The translations under genes and the position numbers were made by a program. A stretch of 64,000 bases of DNA from Phytophthora colocasiae. Lineage: Eukaryota; Oomycota; Peronosporomycetes; Peronosporales; Peronosporaceae. The stretch lies in NCBI GenBank assembly GCA_018806915.1, contig JAGKQI010000008.1, forward strand, positions 62,001 through 126,000. The letters run 5' to 3'. Shown piece by piece: positions 43,473 through 55,348 of the stretch. A model generated the notes under the pieces. It saw only the letters and a program-made list of their open reading frames with translations. It had not been told where the DNA came from and did no database searches. Within the stretch, counting starts at the first letter, position 1. Each line of letters opens with the position of its first letter.

Positions 43473-46400
43473 CAACGTCTTACATCTATGCATATGTGAA
43501 CAAGAAAGCCATGGATCGAGTTAGCAACAAGCAAACGGATCTATTGGATAATACATGTGAACTTCATGGGAAACGTACGGCTAGAGTTGCAAGCTTCCGC
43601 TCTACAGACGATGAGTACCAGAGATCCGAGATCGCTATGTCCTTGGATCTCATGCCTGGAGAGTCACGCGGGTACTGGAAATACCATGTCCCCAGCAAAC
43701 ACTTCAAGCAGGCCAAGGCAACGTGCAAGATCAACAATGCCAAGTCCACCGTGCTTCTTGACTCGGGATCCGAGGTGTCGATTATCGATGCCGACTTTGC
43801 TCGTAAGGTTGGATCCCAGATTGATACTAGTCAAACACAAGAATGCATCGGCATTGGTGAGCAGCTGTATATTGCAGCAGGCAAAACAAGGATCAAAGTT
43901 ACCTTGGCTGGGTACTTGGTATACTTCTGCGATGTCTGGGTCGGCGAGGATCTTCCGCCCGACTGCGACGCGATTCTTGGCATGGACTTCATGGTACCGG
44001 CCGGGATCCGACTCGACCTGGGCGATGGATCCGTATGCCTGCACGACGAGATCCGTGTGCGACTCCATGGACGGCGGCAGATCTTCAGCGGCCGGGCTCG
44101 CCCGCTACTCCTCCAAGAAGGCATACGGCTGGAACCCGGCGAGATCTTCGAGCACCCGGACCGGATCCACCTCAAGGAGTATGAGAAGCTGTGGTTACGG
44201 AGAGGAAAGTAATGGGTACCGACGTTAGTACAAGGCCCAGGCAAGATCCGCTATCTACAACTTACCAACATTGGTGAGAAGGCGATCTCTCTCAACCACA
44301 ACGAAGAGATCGGCATGTGGCTGGCCGGGGATCACGTTCCCCGCACTCCAGGCTTCATCTCCGTCGGATCCAGGCGCTACCACGAATGGCAGAACCTCGC
44401 CATGAGCGCCACGACGGAGATCCCGCCGCCACCGCGTCCGAAGGAGCCATGGGAGCTTGAGCCGGCGGTGGATCGCCCGAAGTACACCGAGCCGAAGGGG
44501 ATCTTGAAGCGCCCTGTCCACACCGCTGTCGTGTCGCGCTGCCCCGGCTCGCCACCTACGTCGGACCGGATCCTTGAAGGAACGGCCGACTGGCGAGACA
44601 GGATCCAGTCAGGTGGATCCGATCCGTCAACGGCTAAGCTCCAAGCTCACCGCCGTGTCCGATTTGAGCCAGAGGCCACAAAGGACGTTGCGCCAGCCTC
44701 ATTGGACCAAGGGGCGTCCTCACACGCCCGTATCCGAGATCCACAGGCTCAAGGATCCTCTGGATCCTCTTCAGCTGGTCTGATTGAAGATCCGGCAACG
44801 TGTACTGTCTCTGGCCAGAGACTGGCCGCCACCGTTGAGGATCGGCAGCATGTCCGTGCGACGGGCGACGACCATCACTCCGACAAATCAGTCGGAGATG
44901 ACGTTTTGACGTGCCCTGGGGCGAATATGCATGCCCCACTGCCAAAGTTGGTATGGGCATGCAGCGCGATGCAAGGCGCGTCTAACGAGCCATCACACGC
45001 CTCCAACGGAGCTCTAGAAGCCGAAGGGGCCATGTCAACACGCCTCCTTGAAGATCCGGAGGGCTGCCCTGTCTCTGCACAGAGCCGGGACAATGATGCC
45101 GAAGGGTCGCCCCATAATCATGGGACAGGTGACCATCATTCAGATGGCACAGTCGGATCCAAGGTTTTGGGGTGCCCCGGAGCTCACAGGAATGCCCAGG
45201 AACTCGGAGCGCTACCATTATACGCGCCCGATCAAGACCTTTCAAATGAGGTGCCTCACGCCCCCCAACTCCGTCTACAAGCAAAGTCGGATCCTTACCT
45301 GACACAGCTTGAAGATCGGTGTCGCACATGCGACATGGGTCAAGGACGGGGCAGGTCCGAACAGTCGTCTGATTCCGCACTTAGTGGGGATCTGAGCTCC
45401 TCATATTCACACAAATATGAGCGAGCGGCGGAGATGGCCTGCAGGAAGGGCGCCGCCGATTGCGAGGCACCCAGGGCGATCTACGCGTGTACCAAGGGTG
45501 CTACAGATGCGCCTCGCCGAGGCGAAGACGATGGTGTGCGCCAAGGCAAGATTGAAGACTCAAGGGCGCCAGGGGATCCGGGTCAAGGCGTGACGGCACA
45601 AGAAGATCTGGACCAAGGGACGACGACGTGCGTGGAAGCGACGAAGACCTCAGAGGACGATCCGAGAGCTGGATGTGGTGCGCCGAAGAGTGATCCTGCT
45701 GTTGGAACCGGTTTGGAAGCGGGAGTGAAGTTGGAAGACTTACCAAAGCGAGGTGCCGCTCAGGTATCGGATCCAGCCACGAGGAAGCTGGATCCTGTGC
45801 ATCGCCTGACGTCCAGTGATCAGCCAGTAACTGGGATAAGTGGAGATCTGTTACTCGATCCAGGGTGTGGAGATCGTGAAGAAGTCTTCAGTCAGGGTCT
45901 CGAGGTTGGATCCCGACCGGATCCCGTGGCTGAGTCCCAGCCGGATCTCGAGGTTGGTGCCCAGCCGGATCCTGGATCCTTTGCCCGGTCACACGCTACA
46001 GTCGGATCATCGGATCTTGTCGTGAAATCTCGGCCGGATCCCAGTAACGCGGAAGATCACGTCGACGATGGAGTTTTTGTCCACGAGAATGGTGGATCCT
46101 ACGCGGAGGATCTTGAGAAGGAGATGGCGGTGCTACCAGAAGTTGTGACGGCAACGGTCGAAGTGAAGATCGAGGATCTCCAAGTGGGGGATCCAGCCTC
46201 CAACACACCTGAGGAGATCCGACGATTGGCGAACGAGATCTGGAAGTACAAGCACTTGTTGATTGGGAAGGGTAATGCCTTACCACCTCCTGCCGTAGGC
46301 GCGATCTGCGATATTGATGTGGAGACGCCAAAGCCAATTGCCCAGCGAGTGCGTAAAGTGGCACCGCAGTATCGCGAGAAGCTTTCGGATCTGATCAAAG

Positions 46401-49400
46401 GATTGTTGCAAGCGAAGATCATCCAAGTCTCAACGTCACCATGGGCCTCGCCAATTGTCGTGATCATCAAGAAGAATGGCGTTGACATCAGGCTCTGCAT
46501 CGACTACAGATTGGTGAATAGCCTGACGAGGTTGATGGTATATCCTATGCCTCTCATCAACGATCTACTGGAGGATCTCGACGCCGTGTTATGGTACTGT
46601 TCTCTCGATATGGCTAGTGGTTTTTGGGTTGTCTCCATGACGGATCGCGCAAGGGCCATCTCGGCATTTATCACACCGTTTGGATTGTTTGAGTGGAACC
46701 GGATGCCGTTTGGTCTCAAGAATGCCCCGCAGATCTACCAGCGTTTATTGGACAACGCACTCTATGGATTCCTACGGATCCCGCTACGGCCGGATCCGGA
46801 TCCGCGTTGGATCTTTTCCGAGATGGGATCCCAGAGATGAACGGTGAACAGTCTGTGCTGGGACGAAGATCGTATATTGATGACATCTTAGTGACCGCTG
46901 GATCCTGGGATCACCTGTGTGAACGAGTGCGTTTGCTGCTGGAAGCCTGTGACAAGTGGAACTTGTCGATCAGCGTGGCCAAGAGTTTCTGGGGTCTGAA
47001 GAAGGTCGATTACCTGGGACACCGAGTGTCTAGCGAAGGACTAGAGGCACATCCGAAGGACCGAGAAGCGCTGGTGGATCTTGCGTTCCCGAGATCGTTG
47101 CGCGCTATGCAATCTTTCCTGGGTAGCCTAAACTACTACGCTCGATTCATCGAGGACATGGCGGTCTACGCGTCGGTACTCTACGAACTGAGGGGGGTCG
47201 ACTTCGCGGAGTTAAGGTCCAGCCGCAAGATCCTGCAGCCAACCGACTCTGTGATCAAGGATCCCGAGGACCCGTCGAGCCCGAGAGATCCGGATGAGAA
47301 GTGGATCCATGCTTCAGCCGCCTTCGAGGCCCTGAAGAGGAAGATCGCTATGACTCCTACGCTTCGGCATTTCGATCCCGACAAGCAACCGGTGGTGATT
47401 GTCTACGCCAGTGAATGGGCCATTTCAGCTTCCCTGACGCAGGATCACGATGGAATCTACATGCCGGTGATGTTCGTTAGCAGATCCCTGAAACCGAACG
47501 AAGTGAACTATGGGATCGTAGAGAAGGAGGTGCTGGCCTTGCTAAGGATCCTGGATCTCGGATATTCCATGTTGGTTGGACGACGGATCCGGGTCCTAAC
47601 CAGGCACTCTACCCTCCGGTGGTTGTTCCGTTCTACCGGACTACAATGAAGGTTGGGCCAATGGGCAGCGCTGTTATCGCCTTGGACCTTGGAGATCACG
47701 AAGTGTACGAAAGGGGAGGACGAGATCCTCGGATCCCTCGCCGCAAGTATCACCCCGAGATCCGAGGTGGATCAAGCTCTAGTGAACATCGCCCCGAGGA
47801 AAGAGCCACGCCGAGCGATCCAGATGCCAGTACCAACCGTAGGACCGGAGTGAAGAGTTGTGGGTGGTTAGTTTCGACGGATCCGCCAGGGTGAAACGTG
47901 GCGGTGGGTCCTTCAGCGCGATCGTCTGGAAGTTACCTGAATGGAGGGTGATTAAGGCCGCATCTCGATACGCAGAGAACCTGACAGTCAACGAAGCGGA
48001 GTACAACGGACTTCTATTATGTTTCGAGTTACTCGAGGATTTGGCTAAGGGGCGACTTGTTATCTGCGGAGATTCGAATCTGGTGATCCGCCAGATGCGC
48101 GGCGAGATCGACTGTAAAGCGCCGGCCCTGACGTTACTGAGACAGAAGGCGCTAATGCGGCTTCGGGAATGGCCGGATCACGACCTGCTACATGTGAAAC
48201 GAGCGTGGAACGCAAGCGCTGACAGCTTGGCCAGTGCAGCATTGCAACGAGAGAGCGGGACTACAATCGACCAAGGGGCGGATCGCGAGGATCTCGTCAC
48301 TTTGAATCGGTTGGATGAGATTCTGACATCGGGATCCGAGGATCCGACACCACGGATCAGTGCAGTTGCTACTCGAAGACAAGCTAGAGAGGGGCGACCC
48401 CGAGTACTCGACGAGGAGTCCGTACAACGGTTGAGGATCGACCGGATCCGACAAGCCCAGGACGAAGAGACATGGATCTTCAACCTGAAGTCGTTCCTGC
48501 GGGGACAGCTGACGGATCTGACTGCGGCTGAAGCCAAGACGTGCCGCCTGCTGGCAGACAACTTCGAGTTGGACGAGGATGAGCTGTTGTTCTATTGCGC
48601 ACCTTCACGAAGGGCCGAAGCCGATCGAGATGGATTGCTACGACTGGTTATACCTGAGACGCTTCAGGCCGACTTGTTGCACCACTATCACAACAGTCTA
48701 GAAGGAGGACATCAAGGGATCGGCCGTACGTATCAGAGGATCAAGGATCACTTCTAATGGAGAGGACTTTTCAAATCTGTACAGCGGTTTGTGGGAGAAT
48801 GCGTGGATGTGAGACAGGCAAGGGGCGACCCACCATTCGTGGTGTATCGCCAGGCAACATTCAAGCCACCTACCCGTTCCAAGTGATCGCCATGGATCAC
48901 ATACCCTCGCTACCACGATCCGAGAAAGGAAACACTGAACTCTTGGTATGGGTGGATCTCTTCACTGGTTATGTGATCGTCAATGCGAATAACTCGCGAA
49001 CGGCCCAGGCCATCGCGGAGTCCTATGAGATCTGTGTGTTTCGTCGTTTCGGCGCCAGCCAGGTGATCCGTCACGACCGAGAACCTGGGTTTATGTCCGA
49101 CTTCTTTCGTGCTTTCAACCGGATCCTAGGCCAGCGCCAGAGAGCCACTATGGCTTACCGACCACAGTCAAATGGCACGGCTGAGCGGATGGTGCAGACA
49201 ATTACCCGAGCGATCAAGATGTATGTCCAGGATCCCGACCAGCGCGATTGGGCCGAGTATGCCGACCGATTCACTTTCGCCGTGTCTACTGCGCAAGAGC
49301 GGACTAGGGCGACACTCCATCTCTACCTCGCACACGGTTGGGATCCCAAGACGACTCTGGAAGCGCTCTCCGTGGGGAATATCGGACGTCGAGATACAGA

Positions 49401-50068
49401 TCCACGACGCTGGAGGTATCGGATCCAGCGACACTACCAACTAGCCAGGGCTGAGGTGAATGACCGCCTGAAGCAGGCGATCTCGGATCGTGCCGACCGG
49501 CAGAACGAGACGGCGACGCAACACCCCATCGAGGCCGGATCCCAAGTGTGGCTGTTCTTAGACAGAGTGAAGGAGGGATACGCCAAGAAACTGGCTCACC
49601 TGTGGCATGGACCGTTCCGTGTGGCTGAAATGACGAACGAGTACGCGGTTCGATTGGAGATCGCCGGTACAGACTATCATTTGTTTCCGGTGGTGCACAT
49701 CTCCAAGTTGAAGCCAGTCAGGACATTCCCAGACCGACCGAAGACCCAGTTGACAGTGGACGAAGCGGATCGCTTAGACTTCGACGAAGCTTTGTTACCG
49801 GAGGACAGCTGGGATCGTGATCTGGAAGACGATGAGTTCGAAGTCGAGCGGATCGCGGACGTCCGGACAGGACGACCCACTCGATACGGCCGGATCCGAC
49901 GAGAGTTCCAAGTTTTCTGGAAGGGGTATGAGAATCCTGGACGAAGCGGATTTGAACTGCGGCGCGTTACTGCATGAATTCCTCCAAGAACGAAGCAAAA
50001 AGAACCGGTTCCAAGCGATGCAGTCGCACGAAGAAGAAGTAGGCGACGGGGTGGATCTTCACTGGTGA
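43431..50068 (+). pseudogene. pol: pol of Gypsy D: PR, long spacer, RT, RNase H, second RNase H, integrase, chromodomain
   Basis: The protease has an intact D-S-G (43760-43768) and DAILGMDFM. An in-frame TAA at 44210-44212 sits in the conserved RRGK-WVPT junction. A spacer of about 500 codons (44500-46100) has an internal ~75-residue duplication. RT (46160-47130) has LCIDYRLVN, MPFGLKNAPQIYQRLLDN and YIDD (46873-46884), with a frameshift near 46800. RNase H is at 47290-47650, shifted near 47650. The second RNase H (47860-48260) shows FDGSARVKRGGG, NEAEYNG, CGDSNLV and NASADSLA. The integrase finger (HHYHNS, then H and CETGKG; one base lost near 48810; TAA at 48755) precedes AMDHIPS, RHDREPG and NGTAERM. 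The chromodomain (about 49830-49990, FEVERIADV, FQVFWKGYEN) is shifted near 49935. Not functional as sequenced. Confidence 0.88.
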
Positions 50069-50159
50069 GGGCGCTCGTCAGTGTGGAGAAGAGAAGACTG
50101 GCAGTTTACTGCGAGTGGACGCGATGTATGTTTGTATATGAAGAAAAGAAGACCGATTT

Positions 50160-50640
50160 CTGGAGAGGGGCTGGAAAGCAGGATCAGAACCTACGCTCGG
50201 ATCCCGTCTAGAGCTCGAGTTTGGGACGAATTTTCTACCTGGATCCTCGGGGCTCATAAGGGATATGTCTCGGAAGTTGGATCTTCGGATCCCGAGGCCG
50301 GGATCCCTGGATCCTCGAAGCGGATCCATTCTGGAAGTTGGATCTCCGGATCCCGGGCCGGATCTCGAGTTTGGAAGTTGGATCTCCGGATCCCGAGGCC
50401 GGATCCTCGAGTTTGGAAGTTGGATCTCTGGATCCCGAGGCCGGATCCTCGGATCCTCGATTTTGAAAGTTGGATCTCCGGATCCCGAGGCCGGATCCCC
50501 GGATCTTCGAAGTGGATCCATTTTGGAAGTCGGATCTCCGGATCCCGAGGCTGGATCCTCAGAGCTCTGAGTCGGATTTGTAGATCCAAAGGCTGGATCC
50601 CCAGTTTTGGATACTGGATCTCGAAATACATCTTAGCAAA
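50160..50640 (+). repeat. GGATC-rich tandem repeat between pol and antisense ORF of D
   Basis: Repeats of a core like GAAGTTGGATCTCCGGATCCCGAGGCCGG (described by composition; period about 45 with sub-periods) fill most of this interval. No coding frame is supported on either strand. Bases 50069-50160 and 50640-50719 are unremarkable. Confidence 0.8.
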
Positions 50641-50719
50641 ACTGAAGATGGAGGACATGGATACCAGGTGAAGGAGACAGAAGACGGGCAAGAAAATATA
50701 AGGAGTTACGCAATGCCGC

Positions 50720-53700
50720 TTACAAAGTTCTGGCCCTGGCAGCTTCAGCATCGAAATCAGGTAGCGATCGGACGAACTTCATGGAGAGTCGACTAGTGCC
50801 AAGGCTGGGGTGAGAGGATCCAGACCGGTAGTGAGTACGCCAAGGATCTTGGCGATCACAATCTTCGAGGGCAGCTAAGAGGCTCCGTGGAAGATCCGCT
50901 CCAGTGTCGACAGCCTCAGCCCCAGGATACCAAGTGACGTCTTCCGTCGGTAAGGGAAGTGGACGAAGTGTGGAGTCTAACCACAGATCCAAGTCGCAAC
51001 ACCCGGTCAGGCGCATCCTCTCGAAGATCTTGCTCTGAAGCTTGCGGTAGTTGCTCGGGCATGGGACCCGCGATTCTTTCGGCGGTGATAGAAGCTGGTG
51101 AACCAATTGTCCGCCTTCCGAAGCTCCATAGAGATGGGGAACGAGTGCGTGCATTCCCAGATCGCTTGCAGGTTGGCAGCCTCGAATGCGTCATACCAGC
51201 TCAGGATCTCCGCGAGATGGGGTGACAAGCCGGCTTGAAAGGTGTAAGGAGGCGGAGACTGGGACCTGAGACCCTTCCATGGCTCCGTCGCGTACAACTC
51301 GGTAATTTGCGCCTTGGAGATTAGATCTGGAGCGTAGCTGGACGGATCCATAGCACCACGACCGACACGAAGGGGAAACAGCCACCCTGGGCGATAACAA
51401 GCGGTCAGGCCACCGGCAGAGAGTGTTTGCAGACTCAGAAGGCTGACTTGGTCTGCGATCCAAGGGGCCACCTCTTCGGGAGACATCTCGCGTGGATCCC
51501 GAACAGCCGGAACGAACTCTTCTAATGGGCCGTACGCCTCGAACTGAAGCCCAACAATTCTTTCGAGAGAATCCGTCTGGTGAACCTCGGGGGACGTAGA
51601 ACGTGAAGGGCTGGATGCAACACTGGAGTGGGTAGTGGGGGCGTCTCGGATCTCAATGGGAGCAGACGCCGACCCGTCCCCCGACGAACGCCGACGCAGT
51701 TCCGACCGAGAGCGCGACATGACGGCCTTCAACTGTTCTTCATCAAATTCCTCCGACTCGCTGCCCGAGCCGGATCCTGGGTCGTCTCCCGCACCGGATC
51801 CAGCTGGACCTCCCTCACCGGAACCCTGTGATCCCTTAGGGGGTTTGGCAGCGGTAGCGGAAGACTTCGCGGGAGCTGTCGGATCCGGGATCTCTGAGAG
51901 TGCACTCGGCAGGGGTGCCTCAGCAGACTTGTCCGGAGATGGAACACGCTTGGGATCCGCCGAGTCTTGATCCTCCCCCGGTCGCTCTTGCGCCACGTCC
52001 CCGAAGTCGAGATCCGGATTGTCAGTCGCATCACCTGCTGTTTTGGAAACGGGAACAGGCGCAGGCTTGGACACCGCGGCAGAAGGATCTGCAGGATCGG
52101 CCTGACGCGATATCTTGTGCGGCGGCTCTTCTGTCGGGACAGAAGTTTCGCGTCGACGACGCTTGGCGGAAGAACCTTCTTGGGAAGTAGAAGACTCAGA
52201 CTGCGCGCTTGGGGCATTCGAGGAACTGCGCATAGCCATAGAGGCGATCGAGGCCAAATTACGAAGGGCCGACGTACGCTCGTCAATTACACTGCGATGC
52301 TCTTCTTCCAGGGCTAGGTGTTCCTGCTCGAGCGCGTCATACTTCGTTTTGAGACCTTGATGGTCGTGGCGAAGACGCTTGAGGTCTTCTTCGCTGGTCA
52401 CTGCCCGTGCCAACGACGCAGCCAGCTGCTCCGATTCACTCTTCAAGCGCTGGATCTCCATCCCCTTGGTGCCGAATAACTTGATCGCTTCCCCGGCGAA
52501 GATCTGCCTGGCCTGATCGCGTTCGAGGGTTATTGTGGAGATCTTCTGCGTGGCGCTTGTCCAGCTCTTGCATCGCTGCTGTGGACGCCCGGGCAGCCTC
52601 GTCGCGCTCGAGGCGGATCCGATCCAGATCCGCACGTATCTTCCTCTGTTCTGACGACTGGTTCCGGATCCGATCGAGCTCACGTTCGGCCTTCTCTCTG
52701 GCTTGGTCCGCCCGATCGCGTTGACGTTTTACTTTCGGCAGATCATCTTCGGCCCTCTGGAGACTCTTCTCGGCGCTCTGACGCTTGGATACGTTATTCT
52801 CAGACCGCCTCTGTTGATGCTCGATCTCTTCACGGGCGTTGAGGTTCTCTTGCGTCAGACGCGCCAGGTTTTCGCTGGCCCGGTCGAGTTTCTGGACAGT
52901 ATGCGTATGAACCCGATGGAGTTCCCCACGTCGACGTTCTGATTTGGCGAGAAGACTCTCCAGCTCATTGACCCTCTCGTTCCGAACATGAAGATCCAGT
53001 TTGAGCGACTCGACAGTCTTGACGAGATTTTGATTGGGGAGCTGCTTGAGCGATTCACGTAGCTGGTCACGGTGGGCCCGAAGATCTTCAATCTTGCGTG
53101 CTTGTTGGTCGCAACGGATAGCTGACTCCGCGAGCTGGACACTGGTGCGATTTTTGCTCGAGTAAGGCCGCATCTCGCGCGGTCTCCGCGTCTTTCAACT
53201 TCTCCTCCAATTCCGTTGAACGCTCTAACAGTTCCGAAGATTCTTTCACGCTGATGCTCAGAGTTCTTGAGCCAACCGGTACCACCACGGATGGATCCTC
53301 CCGCCGAGACGTCTTCCCAGCAATCTGCCGCTCGAGTCCGACTGCATAGTCCTGTAAGACAGCATAGGCTTCTGCTGAAGAGACCTCCAGATCCGAGTAT
53401 TGGGCCTTGAGGACGTCGAGCTCACGCAAGTGATCCTTGAGCCGATCCAGATCTTGCACCGCTTCCGCTTCCTTTTGCTTCGCCAGCCGGAGAGCAGCTT
53501 GAGAAACATTATACCGACGCTGCGCGAAGTCAATGAACGCTTGAGCAAGGTCCAGACGAGGCTGCAACAGACCATGGAGTTCTTTCATTGTGTCGCCGCG
53601 CCGAAGTGAGATCCCGGAGCACTTGTTGGTAGCTGGCCTGCATCTCAGCGTATCCATCGGAGAGAGACTGGAGGGAAGTAACGGCAGCATACACAGGATC

Positions 53701-53847
53701 CAGATCCGGGACCGTTGGAGTCGCGGCTACAGCGGGATCGGAAGGAGCGTGGTCACAATGGGGACATGGAGGTTGAGCCGCAGAGCGATCCTGACCGAAG
53801 AACACGGTGGTGTACGCGGAGGACCAGTCGTCGGCAGGCCGATCCAT
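50720..53847 (-). pseudogene. Antisense coiled-coil ORF of Gypsy D (frameshifted)
   Basis: A gene of about 1040 codons on the strand opposite pol. It starts at an ATG at 53845-53847 (MDRPADDWSSAYTTVFFGQD), 103 bases from the 3' LTR. A short Cys/His-containing start (PPCPHCDH) is followed, in another frame from MKELHG (about 53590), by about 350 residues of heptad-rich coiled coil (LEEKLKDAE, VNELESLLAKSERR), then a Ser/Pro/acidic linker with a basic patch (AKRRRRE) that could be a nuclear signal. The C-terminal domain (PGWLFPLR, ATEPWKG, WECTHSFPI, TWYPG, LEDCDRQDPWR) is shared with the antisense protein of C. Indels near 53150-53290, 52540 and 51050 break it; E has the same segment unbroken. 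Function unknown. Confidence 0.75.
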
Positions 53848-53950
53848 TTTGCAGAGGTCGCGATTTGAGGAAATGACGAGCCAAATTGGAATTTTGTATG
53901 GGAACGGCGTGATGCCGTTTGTGCGGCAACAACCTCGTCCCAGGGGCGAT

Positions 53951-55131
53951 TGTAGTGAAGTGGATTCAAATCAAGCCGGACAGGACGCAGAACGACCACG
54001 ATGATGGGTGACGTGCGACAGTGGTGCTACGATAAGGACAGATCCCTGGAACTGGGTACCTATTCTAGGGCGGACCCTAAGTTAGGATCCACTTAGCCTG
54101 GCTGACCTAAGTTCGGATCCCACAGTCCTAAGTGCGGATCCTTCAGACCCAAGATCCTCGGATCCGGACGTCGAGATCCAGATTCAAGATCCTCGGCTCC
54201 TGATCCAGATGCCGAGATCCAGATCCAAGATCCGGAGATCCAGATCCAAGATCCTGATGCCAGATGCCAGATCCTCGGATCCTGAAGCCGGATCCCCAAG
54301 ATCCAAGATCCAGAGATCCAGATCCAAGATCCAGAGATCCAGATCCCGAGATCCCGAAGCCGGATCCTCGGATCCCGAAGCTAGATCCTTGGATCCAAAC
54401 CCGGATCCTCAAGGTTTATGACATCAACGTGGTGAAGCAGTTGGAGGAGAGCCAGCATGATCTAAGATAGAGATTTGCGATGGGAAAGATAGGGTACAGG
54501 ATGAGAAACTGGATAGCCATAAATCAGAGAATCGAATTTACTTTCTAGTGCGCATGTGGTTTTCTTCAGGACTCAAGACAAGGGAAGAGGATAGTGTATT
54601 GGCCTCCCCTTAGTCTTCCTGCAAGTTTCTTCGCATACCTAGCTACAGCTAAGACCGGATCCCCGATTTGGCCGGCTTACCTTACGCTAGTGAAGACCCC
54701 GGATCCAACGGTGTTCATTGCTTAACCGTAGAATCCTTCGATATCTCCACACCCTCAAGACCAACCGCTACAGGAGGCGGCAAGCAAGACAGTAAAGGAA
54801 AGGAAAAGGAGCCCCACACCCACCAAGGCAACCCCGGATCCAAGGATCCACAAGATCTTCGAGTCCAAGACCAAGATCCCCCCAACCAAGACCTGTGTGC
54901 AGGAATACCCACGCAAGTCCAACCTCCCAAGTCCCCGCCAAGGACGCTCAAGCCCTCACGCCTGTGTACATTCTCCCGTTCCTGAGAGAGCAAATCCCGC
55001 CCACTGACGGGTACACAAGGTGAGCCTCAGCAACCCCACGGTTATCGGAGTACCCCCTCCGTTAGTCAGTGTCTGGGCGCCGTGTGTGAACGTTGGATCC
55101 CTGCTCATTCCAGCGGATCCACTACACCACA
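53951..55131 (+). repeat. 3' LTR of Gypsy D
   Basis: 1181 bp, starting TGTAGTGAAGTGGAT (one change from the 5' LTR) and ending CCACTACACCACA, followed by GAAG. The GATCC block is at 54135-54410 with different unit order. The preceding CCCAGGGGCGAT may serve as the polypurine tract but is weak. Confidence 0.92.
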
Positions 55132-55348
55132 GAAGTGATCGTCGAGTACTGCAAGACTACGACCATGCTGGCCGGCATCTTGACCAAGGGACTCGGCGGA
55201 CCTCGTCACAAGGACTTAAGCTCATATCAATCAATCACTACTGAATTTGCATTCTACCAAGTGACTTCCCTCGCCTCGGCCTCCTCGCCTCAAGCCTCGG
55301 CAATCCTCCCCTCGCAAGACAACCTCTGTGACGACCTTCTTCACAGCC
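55132..55348 (+). pseudogene. Copia unit 8, remainder
   Basis: End of RNase H/pol (VIVEYCKTTTMLAGILTKG) and the 3' tail, resuming after the D insertion. It carries the variants gaccaaggg and cctcgtcacaagg, shared only with the fragment at 5967. Confidence 0.88.

Larger units (their letters stand above)
39950..55131 (+). mobile_element. Gypsy element D (complete)
   Basis: A 15.2-kb plus-strand Ty3/Gypsy element with LTRs 39950-41121 and 53951-55131 and 4-bp target duplication GAAG (39946-39949 and 55132-55135), inserted in Copia unit 8. It belongs to the same lineage as C (shared gag, second RNase H, chromodomain, frameshift signal, antisense ORF) but is clearly diverged, and is dominated by GGATCC where C has mixed GATC. 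Its size is unusual for Gypsy because of a long spacer in pol and a ~3.1-kb antisense gene. Confidence 0.94.

Noticed and set aside
54143..54470. Arg/Ser/Asp-rich ORFs in the GATCC repeats
   Set aside because: Open frames arise from translating a short repeat that lacks stops; there is no conservation of frame between the LTRs.
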